In this document: positions 1 to 8,793 of the stretch, one piece after another | Position numbering within the stretch: position 1 is the stretch's first letter | How the letters are laid out: each line of letters opens with the position of its first letter | Assembly: GCA_963748295.1 (NCBI GenBank) | Contig: CAVVIH010000006.1 | Span: 1,550,001-1,614,000, forward strand | Source of the DNA: CAVVIH01 sp963748295 | GTDB taxonomy: Bacteria > Acidobacteriota > Vicinamibacteria > Vicinamibacterales > 2-12-FULL-66-21 | Length of the DNA stretch: 64,000 bases | Direction of reading: 5' to 3' | Translations under genes and position numbers: made by a program | Notes under the pieces: model-generated | Told to the model about the DNA's origin: nothing | The model's input: the letters and a program-made list of their open reading frames with translations, nothing else | Databases searched by the model: none

Positions 1-2133
1 TACGCCTACGTCGCCAGCATCCTCGCCAGCCACGGATATATCGTGGTCTCCATCAGCGCCAACGGGATCAACGCGCAGGACAACGGCGTGTTCGACCTCG
101 GTATGCAGGCGCGCGCGGAGCTGATTCAGCACCACCTGGACATCTGGAACAACTTCAACACGACTGGCGGCGCGCCGTTCGGCACGACGTTCGTCGGACG
201 AGTCGATATGGACAACATCGGCACGATGGGCCACTCGCGCGGCGGCGAAGGCGTCATGCGCCACGTTCTGCACAATCGATCGCTCGGATCGCCATACACC
301 GTCAACGCGGTGTTCCCGCTCGCCCCGGTGGACTTCAACCGTCCGATCGTCAACGGCGTCCCGTTCAACGTGCTGCTGCCGTACTGCGACGGCGACGTCA
401 GCGATCTTCAGGGCGTCCACTTCTACGACGACGCACGGTATTCGTCGCCCGGCGACCTGACGCCGAAGCACACGGTGCTCGTGATGGGCGCCAATCACAA
501 CTTCTACAACACGGTGTGGACGCCTCCATCCCTCGGAGCGGGCGACGATTGGGGAACCCGCGGCGACCCGGTGTGCGATGCGGGTCAGCCTGGCCGCCTG
601 ACCGCGGCGCAGCAGCGCGGCACCGGTCTCGCGTACATGACGGCATTCTTCCGTGTCTACCTGGGCGGTGAAAACCAGTTCGCACCCATTCTGAAGGGGG
701 ACGTCGCGCCGCCGCCATCCGCGATGAGCGACGACATCTTCCCGTCGTATCACGCGCCGGACAGCGCGACGCTTCGGCGCGACGTCAACCGGTGGCTGGT
801 CAGCTCTCACCTGGCGACGAACCAGCTCGGTGGCGCCGTCACGCAATCGGGATTCACGCCGTACGACCTGTGCGGGGGTGACTCGCCGCAGCCGCAGCAC
901 TGCAATCCGACGCAGTCAACGAGCCGACAGCCGCATACGACGGTCAGTGCCCGGGCGACGACGCTGCGCGGGCTCAGCCAGCTCCGCGGCGGCTGGAGTG
1001 CCGCGACGGCGCACGTGACCAACGCCTTGCCCGCCGGCTCGAGAGACGTCAGCGGCTTCCAGGTGTTCCAGTTCCGCGCCTCGGTCAATTACAACGACGT
1101 GCGCAACCCGGTCGGCGTCCCTCAGGACCTGTCGGTCAGGCTGACGGACGGAACGGGCGCGACCGCGGACGCGCTGGTCAGCAGCCACTCGCCCGCGCTG
1201 TTCTACCCGCCGGGCGTCGCGAGTGCGGTTCCCAAGGTCGTGCTGAATACGATCCGCATCCCGTTGAGCGCGTTCGCGGGCGTCAACCTCACCGATATCC
1301 GAACGGTGGCGCTGAGGTTCAACCAGACGGGCTCCGGCGCGCTGCTGTTGACGGACTTCGCGTTCGCCGACGCCGGCGGTCCGCCACCGCCGCCACCCGA
1401 CCTCGTCGTGACCGCGCTGACGAACCCGCCGGCGACCATCGCACCCGGCGGCAACTTCAGCGTGACGGCGACGACGCGCAACCAGGGCGTCGGCGCCGCT
1501 CCTGCGTCGACGACGCGCTTCGTGCTCTCGCTCGACCAGACGAGAAGCGGAGGTGACGTGCTGCTGACGGGCACCGATGCCGTGCCGGCGCTCGCGCCAG
1601 CCACGCAGGCTGCAGACACCACGAGCGTCACGGTTCCCGCAGGAACGGCGCCAAATACGTACTTCCTGCTGGCGTGCGCTGACGACCCGGGTACCGTCGC
1701 TGAATCGGCCGAAGGCAACAACTGCCGCGCGTCGACGACGACGGTGCAGGTCCAGGCCGCCGCCGGCCCGAATTTCACCATCACCGCGCTCAGCAACCCG
1801 CCGTCTTCGGCCGTGATCGGCTCGAAGTTCCCGCTGACCGTCACCATCCAGAATTCGGGAGGCGCGGTCTCGGTAACGTCGCTCGTCCGGTTCTATTTGT
1901 CACTGGATATGACGAAAGGTGCTGGCGACAAGCTCCTGGGCGGCAACATCAAGCTGGCGTCGTTCCCCGCCGGCGGGACGCTGACCAACACGAAGCAACA
2001 CAGGGTGAAGCTGAGTACGTCACCGGGACTGTACTGGGTGATCGTGTGCGCTGACGACAAGAACACGGTGGTCGAAACCAACGAACTCGACAACTGCCGC
2101 GTCTCGACGACGCGGGTCAACGTCACGTTCTAG
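1..2133 (+). CDS. Secreted alpha/beta hydrolase with two CARDB domains, 5' end cut by window edge
   Basis: The frame is open from base 1, so the true start lies upstream of the window; 710 residues are visible. The first third is an alpha/beta hydrolase: the nucleophile elbow GHSRGG has its serine at bases 235-237, a likely acidic residue sits in PYCDGD near 380-395, and a likely catalytic histidine in GANHNF near 490. The second part holds a beta-rich region and then two CARDB-type domains (about 1400-1760 and 1770-2125), each opening with PDLVVTAL- or PNFTITAL-like strands and ending with an E-x-N-N/D-N-C-R-x-S motif. CARDB domains act as cell-surface adhesion or spacer modules. The substrate is unknown; an esterase or polymer hydrolase is plausible. 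No downstream partner on the same operon is evident, since a strong hairpin follows the stop. Confidence 0.75.
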   Translation, partial: YAYVASILASHGYIVVSISANGINAQDNGVFDLGMQARAELIQHHLDIWNNFNTTGGAPFGTTFVGRVDMDNIGTMGHSRGGEGVMRHVLHNRSLGSPYTVNAVFPLAPVDFNRPIVNGVPFNVLLPYCDGDVSDLQGVHFYDDARYSSPGDLTPKHTVLVMGANHNFYNTVWTPPSLGAGDDWGTRGDPVCDAGQPGRLTAAQQRGTGLAYMTAFFRVYLGGENQFAPILKGDVAPPPSAMSDDIFPSYHAPDSATLRRDVNRWLVSSHLATNQLGGAVTQSGFTPYDLCGGDSPQPQHCNPTQSTSRQPHTTVSARATTLRGLSQLRGGWSAATAHVTNALPAGSRDVSGFQVFQFRASVNYNDVRNPVGVPQDLSVRLTDGTGATADALVSSHSPALFYPPGVASAVPKVVLNTIRIPLSAFAGVNLTDIRTVALRFNQTGSGALLLTDFAFADAGGPPPPPPDLVVTALTNPPATIAPGGNFSVTATTRNQGVGAAPASTTRFVLSLDQTRSGGDVLLTGTDAVPALAPATQAADTTSVTVPAGTAPNTYFLLACADDPGTVAESAEGNNCRASTTTVQVQAAAGPNFTITALSNPPSSAVIGSKFPLTVTIQNSGGAVSVTSLVRFYLSLDMTKGAGDKLLGGNIKLASFPAGGTLTNTKQHRVKLSTSPGLYWVIVCADDKNTVVETNELDNCRVSTTRVNVTF

Positions 2134-2143
2134 CAGGCACAGG

Positions 2144-2171
2144 GCCGCGGCCACTTTCGGGTGGCCGCGGC
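2144..2171. terminator. GC-rich hairpin after the hydrolase gene
   Basis: An 11-bp perfect stem (GCCGCGGCCAC at 2144-2154 pairing with GTGGCCGCGGC at 2161-2171) with a six-base TTTCGG loop begins ten bases after the hydrolase stop codon. There is no T-run after it, so it would be a hairpin-only terminator or a 3' end stabiliser rather than a classical intrinsic terminator. Confidence 0.5.
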
Positions 2172-2225
2172 GCTCCCCCGGCGGCTCTCTCCACTCCCCT
2201 CGAACCCGCGCGGTATCATTGAGGC

Positions 2226-3215
2226 TTGCCTCAACCGCTGAACCTCGCCTTCCTGGGATGCGGCTTCATCACCAGAGTGCACAGCCGCAACCTGCGGCGG
2301 CTCGGGTCGGACGTCGTCTGCCACTACGCGAGCCGTGACAAGGCGAAGTCGGAGGCGTTCTGCGCGGAGTTCGGCGGCGCCGGAAGCTACGCCGACTATG
2401 CGGCCGCGATTCGCGATCCGAAGGTGGATGCGGTGGTGGTTGCCGTGCCGCCACGGTTCCACTTCCATCTGACGCTCGAGGCGCTCGCCGCCGGCAAGCA
2501 CGTGCTCGTCGAGAAGCCCGCATTCCTGACGATGCAGGAGTACGAGATGGTGCGCGAGGCGCGGGACCGGGCGGGACGGGTCGTCATGGTCGGCGAGAAC
2601 GATCACTACAAGCCGCTCGCGGTGACGCTGCGGAGGCTGCTGTCGGAAGGGGCGATCGGCGAGATGGTGTTCGCGCACTTCACCACCATCGCGCGGAGGC
2701 TCAAGGCCGCCGACGACTGGCGCAACGACGAGACGATGGCCGGGGGGGACGCGTTCTTCGAGGAAGGCATTCACTGGCTGCACATCGCGGGCAGCCTGGG
2801 ACCGAGAATCACGGCGATTCACGGCTACCGGCCGGCGGCGTCACGCCGGGGGCCGGACACGCGGATCAAGAGCATGATGGTCGCCTTCCGCTACGATAAT
2901 GATGCGGTCGGCACCCTGTATTACTCGCGCGAGATCCCGTCGTTGTTCCGGGGTCTGCGGCTGTCGAAGCTGTTCGGACGCCGAGGCATCATCACGTTCG
3001 AGTCGAACGGCCTGTTCGTCCTGGCGCGTGGAACCGGCCTGCCGCGCGTGATTCTGCCGGGCTTTCGCGACATCCGGGGCTATCAGGCGATGTACCGCGA
3101 CTTCGCGTCGTCGATAAGAATGGGAAGGCAGCCGGAAATGAACCTCGAGCGGGCCATCGAGGATCAGCGGCTCATGGATCAGATCTATACGACTCTCGGT
3201 CCGATCAGGCAGTGA
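2226..3215 (+). CDS. Gfo/Idh/MocA-family oxidoreductase
   Basis: A 329-residue NAD(P)-dependent dehydrogenase-like protein. Residues 5-120 form a Rossmann fold with the dinucleotide-binding pattern FLGCGFITRVH near the start and the family EKP motif (EKPAFL, about residue 96). The rest is the alpha/beta C-terminal domain, with an E-G-x-H segment (FEEGIHWLH, about 178-186) where the family's active-site histidine usually lies. The start is TTG, because the next bases encode a typical N-terminus (PQPLNLAFLG). Members oxidise or reduce sugars and polyols. The stop overlaps the start of the GMC oxidoreductase gene, so the two are translationally coupled and probably act on the same sugar-like substrate. 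The substrate cannot be named. Confidence 0.85.
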   Translation: MPQPLNLAFLGCGFITRVHSRNLRRLGSDVVCHYASRDKAKSEAFCAEFGGAGSYADYAAAIRDPKVDAVVVAVPPRFHFHLTLEALAAGKHVLVEKPAFLTMQEYEMVREARDRAGRVVMVGENDHYKPLAVTLRRLLSEGAIGEMVFAHFTTIARRLKAADDWRNDETMAGGDAFFEEGIHWLHIAGSLGPRITAIHGYRPAASRRGPDTRIKSMMVAFRYDNDAVGTLYYSREIPSLFRGLRLSKLFGRRGIITFESNGLFVLARGTGLPRVILPGFRDIRGYQAMYRDFASSIRMGRQPEMNLERAIEDQRLMDQIYTTLGPIRQ

Positions 3216-4726
3216 ACACTCGATACGATCTCGTCATCATCGGCAGCGGTGCGGGCGGCGGCACCATGGCGCACGCGCTCGCCAGGAGCGGCCGCCGGAT
3301 CCTCGTGCTCGAGCGCGGCGGCTTCGTGCCCCGGGAAGAAGAGAACTGGAGCCCGGAAGCGGTCTGGAAGCAGCTGCGCTACCGCGCCGACGACCGCTGG
3401 ACCGACGCCCGCGGCGAGGTGTTCCTGCCGTACACGCATTACGGCGTCGGCGGCAACACGAAGTTCTGGGGCAGCGTGCTCTACCGGCTGCGCCGCGAGG
3501 ACTTCCAGGAGGTCGAGCACGTCGACGGCATCTCGCCGGCGTGGCCGATCGACTACAACACGCTCGCGCCGTACTACGACCGGGCCGAGCGCCTCTATCA
3601 CGTGCACGGCCAGCACGGGCTCGATCCGACCGAGCCGCGCCGCGAACCGTTTCCGTACGCACCCATTCCGCACTCGCGCGCGATGGCGGAGATCGTCGAG
3701 AACCTCCGGCGCCAGGGGTTGCATCCGTCTCCCCTGCCGCTCGGTCTGATCCGCCCCGGCGAAGAGAACGGCTGCCGTCTGTGCAACACGTGCAACTCGT
3801 TCCCGTGCCGCATCGAAGCGAAGAGCGACTCGGAGATCTGCGGGATCGGACCGGCGGTTCAGCACGAGAACGTCGAGTTGTGGACCAACAGCTTCGCCAG
3901 CCGTCTGCTGACCGATGCGTCGGGCCGCAGGGTGGAAGCGGTGGAAGTGGAGCGCGACGGCGAAGTGCTGCGCATCGGCGCGTCCGAGTTCGTCGTGTCC
4001 TGCGGCGCGGTGAACTCGGCGGCGCTGCTGCTGCGATCGGCGAACGACCGGCACCGCGACGGGCTCGCGAACTCCTCGGGCCTGGTCGGCAAGCGCTACA
4101 TGGCCCACCTCGCGACGATGATGCAGGGCTTCCATCCGCTGAAGAAGAACGAGACGGTGTTTCAAAAGACCGTCGCGATCAACGACTTCTACCTGCGCGG
4201 TCCTGACACGCCGTACCCGCTCGGCCAGATCCAGTCGCAGGGCCGGACGCACGGCGTGATGGCGCAGACAGTCGTGCCGTGGGTGCCGCTCGGCGCCTAC
4301 GAATGGTGGGTCGCGCGCGGCGTCGACTGGCTGGCGATGTCGGAAGACCTGCCCCGCGCGGAGAACCGCGTGACGGTCGATTCGGCCGGCAGGATCCGGC
4401 TTCAGTATCAGCCGAACAACCTGTGGGCGCACCGCCGGCTGGTGAAGGAGACCACGCGCATCCTGCATCGCCTCGGTTTCTGGAAGGTGATGAAGCACTC
4501 GCACCACATGAAGAACACGACGCACCAGTGCGGAACGCTGGTGTTCGGCAGGGATCCCCGCACCTCGGTGCTTGATCCGCTGTGCCGCACGCACGACGTC
4601 GAGAATCTCTTCGTCGTCGACGCGTCTTTCTTTCCGTCGTCCGCCGCCGTCAATCCGGGGCTCACGATCATCGCGCAGGCGCTGCGGGTGGCCGACCACA
4701 TCATGTTTCCGACGGAGATGCAATGA
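3212..4726 (+). CDS. GMC-family FAD-dependent oxidoreductase
   Basis: A 504-residue flavoprotein starting at GTG, overlapping the previous stop. The FAD-binding glycine motif GSGAGGGTMAHA lies at residues 12-23. The C-terminal GMC domain carries a histidine-rich stretch near 428-440 and the closing V-D-A-S-F-F-P...N-P-G-L-T signature near 470-487. A cysteine-rich segment (CRLCNTCNSFPC, about 188-199) is present, as in bacterial sugar and polyol dehydrogenases of this group, where it may bind a metal or Fe-S cluster. Such enzymes oxidise alcohol or sugar hydroxyls and pass electrons to quinone or cytochrome. It is co-transcribed with the Gfo/Idh gene upstream and overlaps the VOC gene downstream by four bases (ATGA). 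Confidence 0.87.
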   Translation: MNTRYDLVIIGSGAGGGTMAHALARSGRRILVLERGGFVPREEENWSPEAVWKQLRYRADDRWTDARGEVFLPYTHYGVGGNTKFWGSVLYRLRREDFQEVEHVDGISPAWPIDYNTLAPYYDRAERLYHVHGQHGLDPTEPRREPFPYAPIPHSRAMAEIVENLRRQGLHPSPLPLGLIRPGEENGCRLCNTCNSFPCRIEAKSDSEICGIGPAVQHENVELWTNSFASRLLTDASGRRVEAVEVERDGEVLRIGASEFVVSCGAVNSAALLLRSANDRHRDGLANSSGLVGKRYMAHLATMMQGFHPLKKNETVFQKTVAINDFYLRGPDTPYPLGQIQSQGRTHGVMAQTVVPWVPLGAYEWWVARGVDWLAMSEDLPRAENRVTVDSAGRIRLQYQPNNLWAHRRLVKETTRILHRLGFWKVMKHSHHMKNTTHQCGTLVFGRDPRTSVLDPLCRTHDVENLFVVDASFFPSSAAVNPGLTIIAQALRVADHIMFPTEMQ

Positions 4727-6240
4727 AGGCGCGCTCGTTCAGCCACGTCGGGATCACGGTCTCGGATTTCAACCGCGCCGTGCGCTTCTACTGGGAGATG
4801 TTCGGGTGCCCGCTGGTCGGTGTGGCCGACACGCCGCCGGAGCGCGTTCGCGCGTTTTTCGGCGTCGACGATCCTCAGCCGCAATGCAAGATCGGCTGGA
4901 TCCGGGTGCCGGGCGGCGGCGTGCTGGAGATCTTCGAGTTCCAGCCGCAGCAGCCGCCGGCGAGGATCACGTGGAACAAGGTGGGGCTGACCCACTTCTC
5001 GTTCAACGTGCGGAATCTCCAGAAGTGGCACGACTACCTGTCGGCGAACGGCGTCGAGTGCGTCAGCCGGCCCGAGCGGTCACCGCGAGGCCACTCGTTC
5101 TTTTTCATCAGGGATTTTGACGGCAACCTGATCGAGCTGATGGATCTCGGCTACATGTATTACGTGCTGGGGTGGTTCGGCCCGCTGGGCGGCTGGCTTT
5201 TCAGGCGCGGGATGTACAAGCAGTATTATCTTGCGCGGCGGCGGATCGCCGTAGCGCAGACCTTCAGGTCTGCCGGCAGCGTAGTCGGAAGGAGTATGCC
5301 CGTGAAAATCAGTCGACGTGAGTTCGTGTCGGCCTCATCGATGTCGGTGGCCGCGGTCGGATTCGGACCGCTTCGGCTGCTGGGACAGACGCCGGCCACC
5401 CCGCCCCAGACGCCGGCCGCGCAGCCGCCGCCGACGCCGAAGTGGGAGGACATCCGCCGCGGCGTCGGGATCTTCACCGCGAGCGGCGGAACGATCGGCT
5501 ACCTGATCACGAACGACGGCGCGATCGCCGTCGACAGCCAGTTCATGCCGAGCGCCGAGCAGTGCCTGTTCGGCCTGAAGTCGAAGGCGCCCAAGGGCAT
5601 CGAGCTGCTGATCAACACCCACCATCATGCCGATCACGTCAGCGGCAACCCGGCGTTCCGGCAGGTCGTGAAGAAGATCGTCGCGCACGAGAACTGCGTC
5701 GCCTGGCATCGCAAGACAACCGAGCAGACGGCCGCGCAGCAAGCGTACGCGGATGCCACGTTCAAGGACGTGTGGCAGGTGGATTTCGGCGGCGAGAGCG
5801 TGCACGCCCGCTACTTCGGTCCCGGCCACACCAGCGGCGACGTGCTGGTCTTCTTCGAGAAGGCCAATGTCATGCACGGCGGCGACTTGCTGTTCCGCCG
5901 GGTCCACCCGCGCGTGGACGGGCCGGCGGGCGCCTCGATCGTCAACTGGGTGGCGACGCTGGACAAGATGGCCAAGGCGCACGGCGGCGACACCGTGTTC
6001 ATCTTCGGCCATGGCAAGGACGGGGTCGTGCTCGGAAAGAACGCGGACGTGACCTACTTCCGCGACTATCTCTCCGCGGCGCTCGATCACGTGCGCAAGG
6101 GGATGAAGGCCGGGCAATCCCGCGAGGAGATTGCCAAGGCCACATCGCTGCAGGGGTTCGACGACGTCACTCAGGTGAGCCCGAGGCTCACCCTCGCGGG
6201 AGTGCTCGAGGCCGCCTACGACGAGCTGAACAAGAAGTAA
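4723..6240 (+). CDS. VOC (glyoxalase/bleomycin-resistance fold) protein whose frame runs on into the next gene
   Basis: The start ATG overlaps the GMC stop. Residues 1 to about 172 are a vicinal-oxygen-chelate domain pair: the opening FSHVGITVSDFNRAVRFY strand-helix, H in LTHFSFNV, and the closing FDGNLIELMD metal-ligand strand. VOC proteins are metal-dependent isomerases, lyases or dioxygenases. No stop codon follows. The frame continues through a 24-base REP-like hairpin (5251-5274, translated as a nonsense linker) and into a downstream Tat-signal protein with its own ribosome-binding site at 5291. The natural product is probably only the first 170-180 residues, the stop having been lost by element insertion or a base error; a 505-residue read-through fusion is formally encoded. 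Confidence 0.75.
   Translation: MKARSFSHVGITVSDFNRAVRFYWEMFGCPLVGVADTPPERVRAFFGVDDPQPQCKIGWIRVPGGGVLEIFEFQPQQPPARITWNKVGLTHFSFNVRNLQKWHDYLSANGVECVSRPERSPRGHSFFFIRDFDGNLIELMDLGYMYYVLGWFGPLGGWLFRRGMYKQYYLARRRIAVAQTFRSAGSVVGRSMPVKISRREFVSASSMSVAAVGFGPLRLLGQTPATPPQTPAAQPPPTPKWEDIRRGVGIFTASGGTIGYLITNDGAIAVDSQFMPSAEQCLFGLKSKAPKGIELLINTHHHADHVSGNPAFRQVVKKIVAHENCVAWHRKTTEQTAAQQAYADATFKDVWQVDFGGESVHARYFGPGHTSGDVLVFFEKANVMHGGDLLFRRVHPRVDGPAGASIVNWVATLDKMAKAHGGDTVFIFGHGKDGVVLGKNADVTYFRDYLSAALDHVRKGMKAGQSREEIAKATSLQGFDDVTQVSPRLTLAGVLEAAYDELNKK
5251..5274 (+). repeat. REP-like hairpin, copy 1
   Basis: GTAGC followed by an 8-bp perfect hairpin (GCAGACCT at 5256-5263, TC loop, AGGTCTGC at 5266-5273). The same architecture appears at 32911-32965 (inverted pair) and 48254-48277 (reverse orientation). 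The GTAG foot 5' of an imperfect or perfect palindrome is the hallmark of bacterial REP sequences mobilised by RAYT transposases. This copy lies between the VOC domain and the MBL gene and is translated in frame. Confidence 0.6.
5296..6240 (+). CDS. Tat-exported metallo-beta-lactamase-fold hydrolase
   Basis: A 314-residue protein starting at ATG with a good ribosome-binding site (GGAAGGAG at 5287-5294). The N-terminus has a twin-arginine signal (SRREFV at residues 6-11) followed by a hydrophobic stretch ending near GQTPA. The mature domain has the zinc-binding HHHADH motif at about 108-113, a GHTSGD histidine near 177, a GGD aspartate near 195 and a GHGKD histidine near 237, so all the ligands of an MBL-fold enzyme are in place. 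It is periplasmic. Close relatives are annotated as MBL-fold hydrolases of unknown substrate (glyoxalase II- or SoxH-like). It follows the VOC gene, which fits a shared metabolite-detoxification or sugar-processing role, but this is inference. Confidence 0.85.
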   Translation: MPVKISRREFVSASSMSVAAVGFGPLRLLGQTPATPPQTPAAQPPPTPKWEDIRRGVGIFTASGGTIGYLITNDGAIAVDSQFMPSAEQCLFGLKSKAPKGIELLINTHHHADHVSGNPAFRQVVKKIVAHENCVAWHRKTTEQTAAQQAYADATFKDVWQVDFGGESVHARYFGPGHTSGDVLVFFEKANVMHGGDLLFRRVHPRVDGPAGASIVNWVATLDKMAKAHGGDTVFIFGHGKDGVVLGKNADVTYFRDYLSAALDHVRKGMKAGQSREEIAKATSLQGFDDVTQVSPRLTLAGVLEAAYDELNKK

Positions 6241-8086
6241 TCAGATCGCGCGCAGCACCTTCGCGAGCGCCAGGAGCCGCGACGCATCCGCTCCTGACGC
6301 CTTGCCGGCATCGCTCTCGAGCTGCCCGGCAAGCGTCTCGATCTGCGCGGCCGCGGGCTTCTTGTCCAGCGCCGCCTTGACCGCCGCCGCGCGATCCGCC
6401 TGGATCGCGCTGTTCCGCGTCAGCTGATCGAGATACGCGCGGCCGACCACCGGCGTCGCCGGCCAGGTGACGCGGAGCTGCTGCTGCGCGTTGAACCCCT
6501 TGGCGCGCGCGGCAACCGCCGCGTCGATCTCGTTCTTGGACAGCAGCGGGCTCGGCGTCATGCGGAAGATGTCGAGTCCGCGCGCGATCTCGGTGCCATA
6601 GACGAAGCCGTTGTACCAGTAGGCCGACCAGTGGCCGGCGGTCATCAGCGACTTCGCATCGATCGGTCCGCGATCGAAAAACGCGATCTCGACCGGCTTC
6701 GCCGAGTCGGTGAAATCGAACACCGACACGCCTCCCTGATACCAGCCCTGCACCATGATGTCGCGGCCGGGCACCGGAATCAGCGATCCGTTGTGCGCCA
6801 CGCAGTTCTCCAGCTCCGTCTGCGGCGCCGGCATCTTGTAGTAGCTGCGGAACACGAGCTTGCGATCGACGATGTCGAAGATCGCGTTGGCGCCCCACGA
6901 GGGCAGATCGGTCGAACGGCAGCGCGGCCGCGTGCCGCCGCCCCACTCGTCGGTGAAAATCACTTTGGTGCCGTCGTTGTTGAACGTCGCCGAGTGCCAG
7001 AACGCGAAGTTCTTGTCGGACACGTCGTGGAGGCGCACCGGGTTCACCGGATCCGAGATGTCGAGCAGGATCCCATTCCCCGAGCAGGCGCCCGCGGCAA
7101 GGCCGACTTCAGGAAAGACCGTGATGTCGTGGCACCGGTTCGTCGCGCTGGTCTTCTGCGTACCCGGCCCGTGATCGCCGCCCGGCCACAGCCCGGCGAC
7201 CTCGCCGGTCTTGGGATCGGCGAAGATGCGCGGGCGATTGACGATGCGCGCCTTCTCGGGCGAGGCGAGCGGGACCTGAATCACGTCGATGCTGAAGAGC
7301 GCCGTGTTCGCGTCTTTCTTGGGATCGAGTCCCGAGCAGCCGGCCAGCTCCTCGGCCGAGCGCACCGTGCCGGTACCCGATCCATAGATGTAGACGTTGG
7401 CGGTGTCCTTCGGATCGACGAGCAGCGTGTGCGTATGCGAGCCGCGGCAGGTCTGCACCGCCGCCAGCTGCTTCGGCTTCTTCAAATCCGTGATGTCGAA
7501 GATGCGGACGCCGCGGAAGCGCTCGCCGCTCACTTTCCCTTCGATCCCCTGCGGTGCCGCAGTCGATCCGTCCGCGCGTTTCTTCGACCGACATGAAGAG
7601 AAGATTGCCGTGAATCGAGACGTCACCCTGGCCGCCCGGGCAGACGATGGAGGCGACCAGACGCGGGTTCTTGGGATTCGAGATGTCGTAGGTGTTGAAC
7701 CCGCTGAAATTGCCGGCAAACAGCAGGTTGTCGCGGAACCCGAGGTCCGAGTTGGCGAACGCCAGCCCGCTGCCGCGACGCGGCGCGTCCGGCTTGGCGG
7801 GCGGTGGATCCTCTTCCTCGACTTCGGGCAGCTTTGGATCCCGCTCGGGCGGCGTCGCCTCGCCGGCCGGCGACTTCGGATCGAAAAAGCCTTTCGGCTT
7901 GGGCACGTTGACGACGAGCTCCATGTTCCGCGCGGCCACGCCCGCGTCGCGCAGCCCCGGCTTGAGGCCGACGCGCGGATCGTCGCTGGGCGAGCCGTTC
8001 GTCGCGCCTTCCTGCGCGGCGACGGCGATGGCAATGCACGAAGCCGCCGCCAGAGCACCAACCAACCTGGATGAAAACCGTGTCAT
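6241..8086 (-). CDS. LVIVD-repeat (beta-propeller) secreted protein, one frameshift
   Basis: The start (ATG at 8086) overlaps the stop of the DUF305 gene by four bases. The N-terminus is a signal peptide (MTRFSSRLVGALAAAS). Repeats of the type NTYDISNPKNPRLVAS and RIFDITDLKKPKQLAAV mark LVIVD/beta-propeller units. The reading frame changes once near 7545-7565, between a segment ending RGRIDCGT and one beginning QGIEGKVSGERF; the total length has one base too many, so a single inserted base explains it. The C-terminal half (6241 to about 7550) is uninterrupted. In this phylum the DUF305 plus LVIVD pair is common; its role is not established, though extracytoplasmic copper or stress functions have been suggested for DUF305. 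Restored length would be about 615 residues. Confidence 0.8.
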
Positions 8087-8724
8087 TTCTGCAGCTCCTT
8101 CGACCGTTCGAGCATCGCGCGCATGCGGTCGATTTCCATGCGCTGATCGGCGTCGACGTCGGATGCGAACGCGTTGATTTCCGACTCCTGCCCGCTGCCG
8201 GGTTGCGAAAACAGTTCTTCTACCATAACCAGGGCCCCGGCGTGATGCTTGATCATGAACTCCAGGAAAAGATTGTCGAACTCCGCGCCCTTGGTCGCGG
8301 CCAGGCGCGCCATTTCCTCCTGCGTGAGCATGCCGGGCATCAGCGTCGCGCCGTGCAGGTGATGCGCGTGCGGATCGGGAAGCGTCTGTCCCCTGTGGGT
8401 CAGCCATTCCTGCATCATCTTGATCTCGTCGGCCTGCGACAGCTCGATCCGGTGCGCGAGCTTCCGCATGTCGTCGCTGCCGGTGCGCGTCTTGAGCAGC
8501 GCCGTCATCTCCAGAGCCTGCGCGTGGTGACCGATCATGCCCTGCATGAACCGCACGTCCGCGCCGGTGTAGGACACGCGCGACAGGTCGACCGCCTGTT
8601 CGGCGGTGATCTCGCGGCTCGATGCGCCGGGCGCACCTGGCTGGACGAGCGGCGGGCTGGCGCTTCGGCACGCGGCTGAGCCGGCGATCAGGGCGATCAG
8701 CAGGAGGGCGGGAAGGTTTTTCAC
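8083..8724 (-). CDS. DUF305 family lipoprotein
   Basis: A 213-residue protein with a short signal sequence and a cysteine at residue 19 (IAGSAAC), fitting a lipoprotein although the -3 residue is not ideal. The DUF305 domain follows with its two characteristic histidine-pair helices, MIGHHAQALEM near residue 60 and MIKHHAGALVM near 160. These four-helix ferritin-like proteins occur with copper-handling genes, and the HH pairs are candidate metal ligands. It is the first gene of a two-gene minus-strand operon with the LVIVD-repeat gene (ATGA overlap) and is divergent from the lspA-like gene. Confidence 0.85.
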   Translation of the reverse strand: MKNLPALLLIALIAGSAACRSASPPLVQPGAPGASSREITAEQAVDLSRVSYTGADVRFMQGMIGHHAQALEMTALLKTRTGSDDMRKLAHRIELSQADEIKMMQEWLTHRGQTLPDPHAHHLHGATLMPGMLTQEEMARLAATKGAEFDNLFLEFMIKHHAGALVMVEELFSQPGSGQESEINAFASDVDADQRMEIDRMRAMLERSKELQK

Positions 8725-8753
8725 GGGGTTCGGACCCCCCTAAGAATATCCCG

Positions 8754-8783
8754 TTGACGCGATTGACGTCACGTTCTTAGACT
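8754..8783 (+). promoter_or_regulatory. Candidate promoter of the lspA-lgt pair inside the divergent gap
   Basis: The 69-bp gap between the divergent DUF305 and lspA-like genes has TTGACG at 8754-8759 and a weak -10 (TTAGAC, 8777-8782) with a 17-base spacer. TTGACG is repeated nine bases later (8763-8768), and 7-bp arms CTAAGAA / TTCTTAG (8740-8746 and 8774-8780) flank the whole segment, so an operator for both genes is possible. Confidence 0.35.
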
Positions 8784-8793
8784 CCCGCAGGTC

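Noticed and set aside
3185..4723. Long antisense open frame over the GMC gene
   Set aside because: High-GC codon bias opens the opposite strand; the sequence has no domain features and shifts with the real gene.
8740..8780. Operator for a specific regulator (CTAAGAA/TTCTTAG arms)
   Set aside because: Arms are 27 bases apart and short; kept only as part of a weak promoter annotation.
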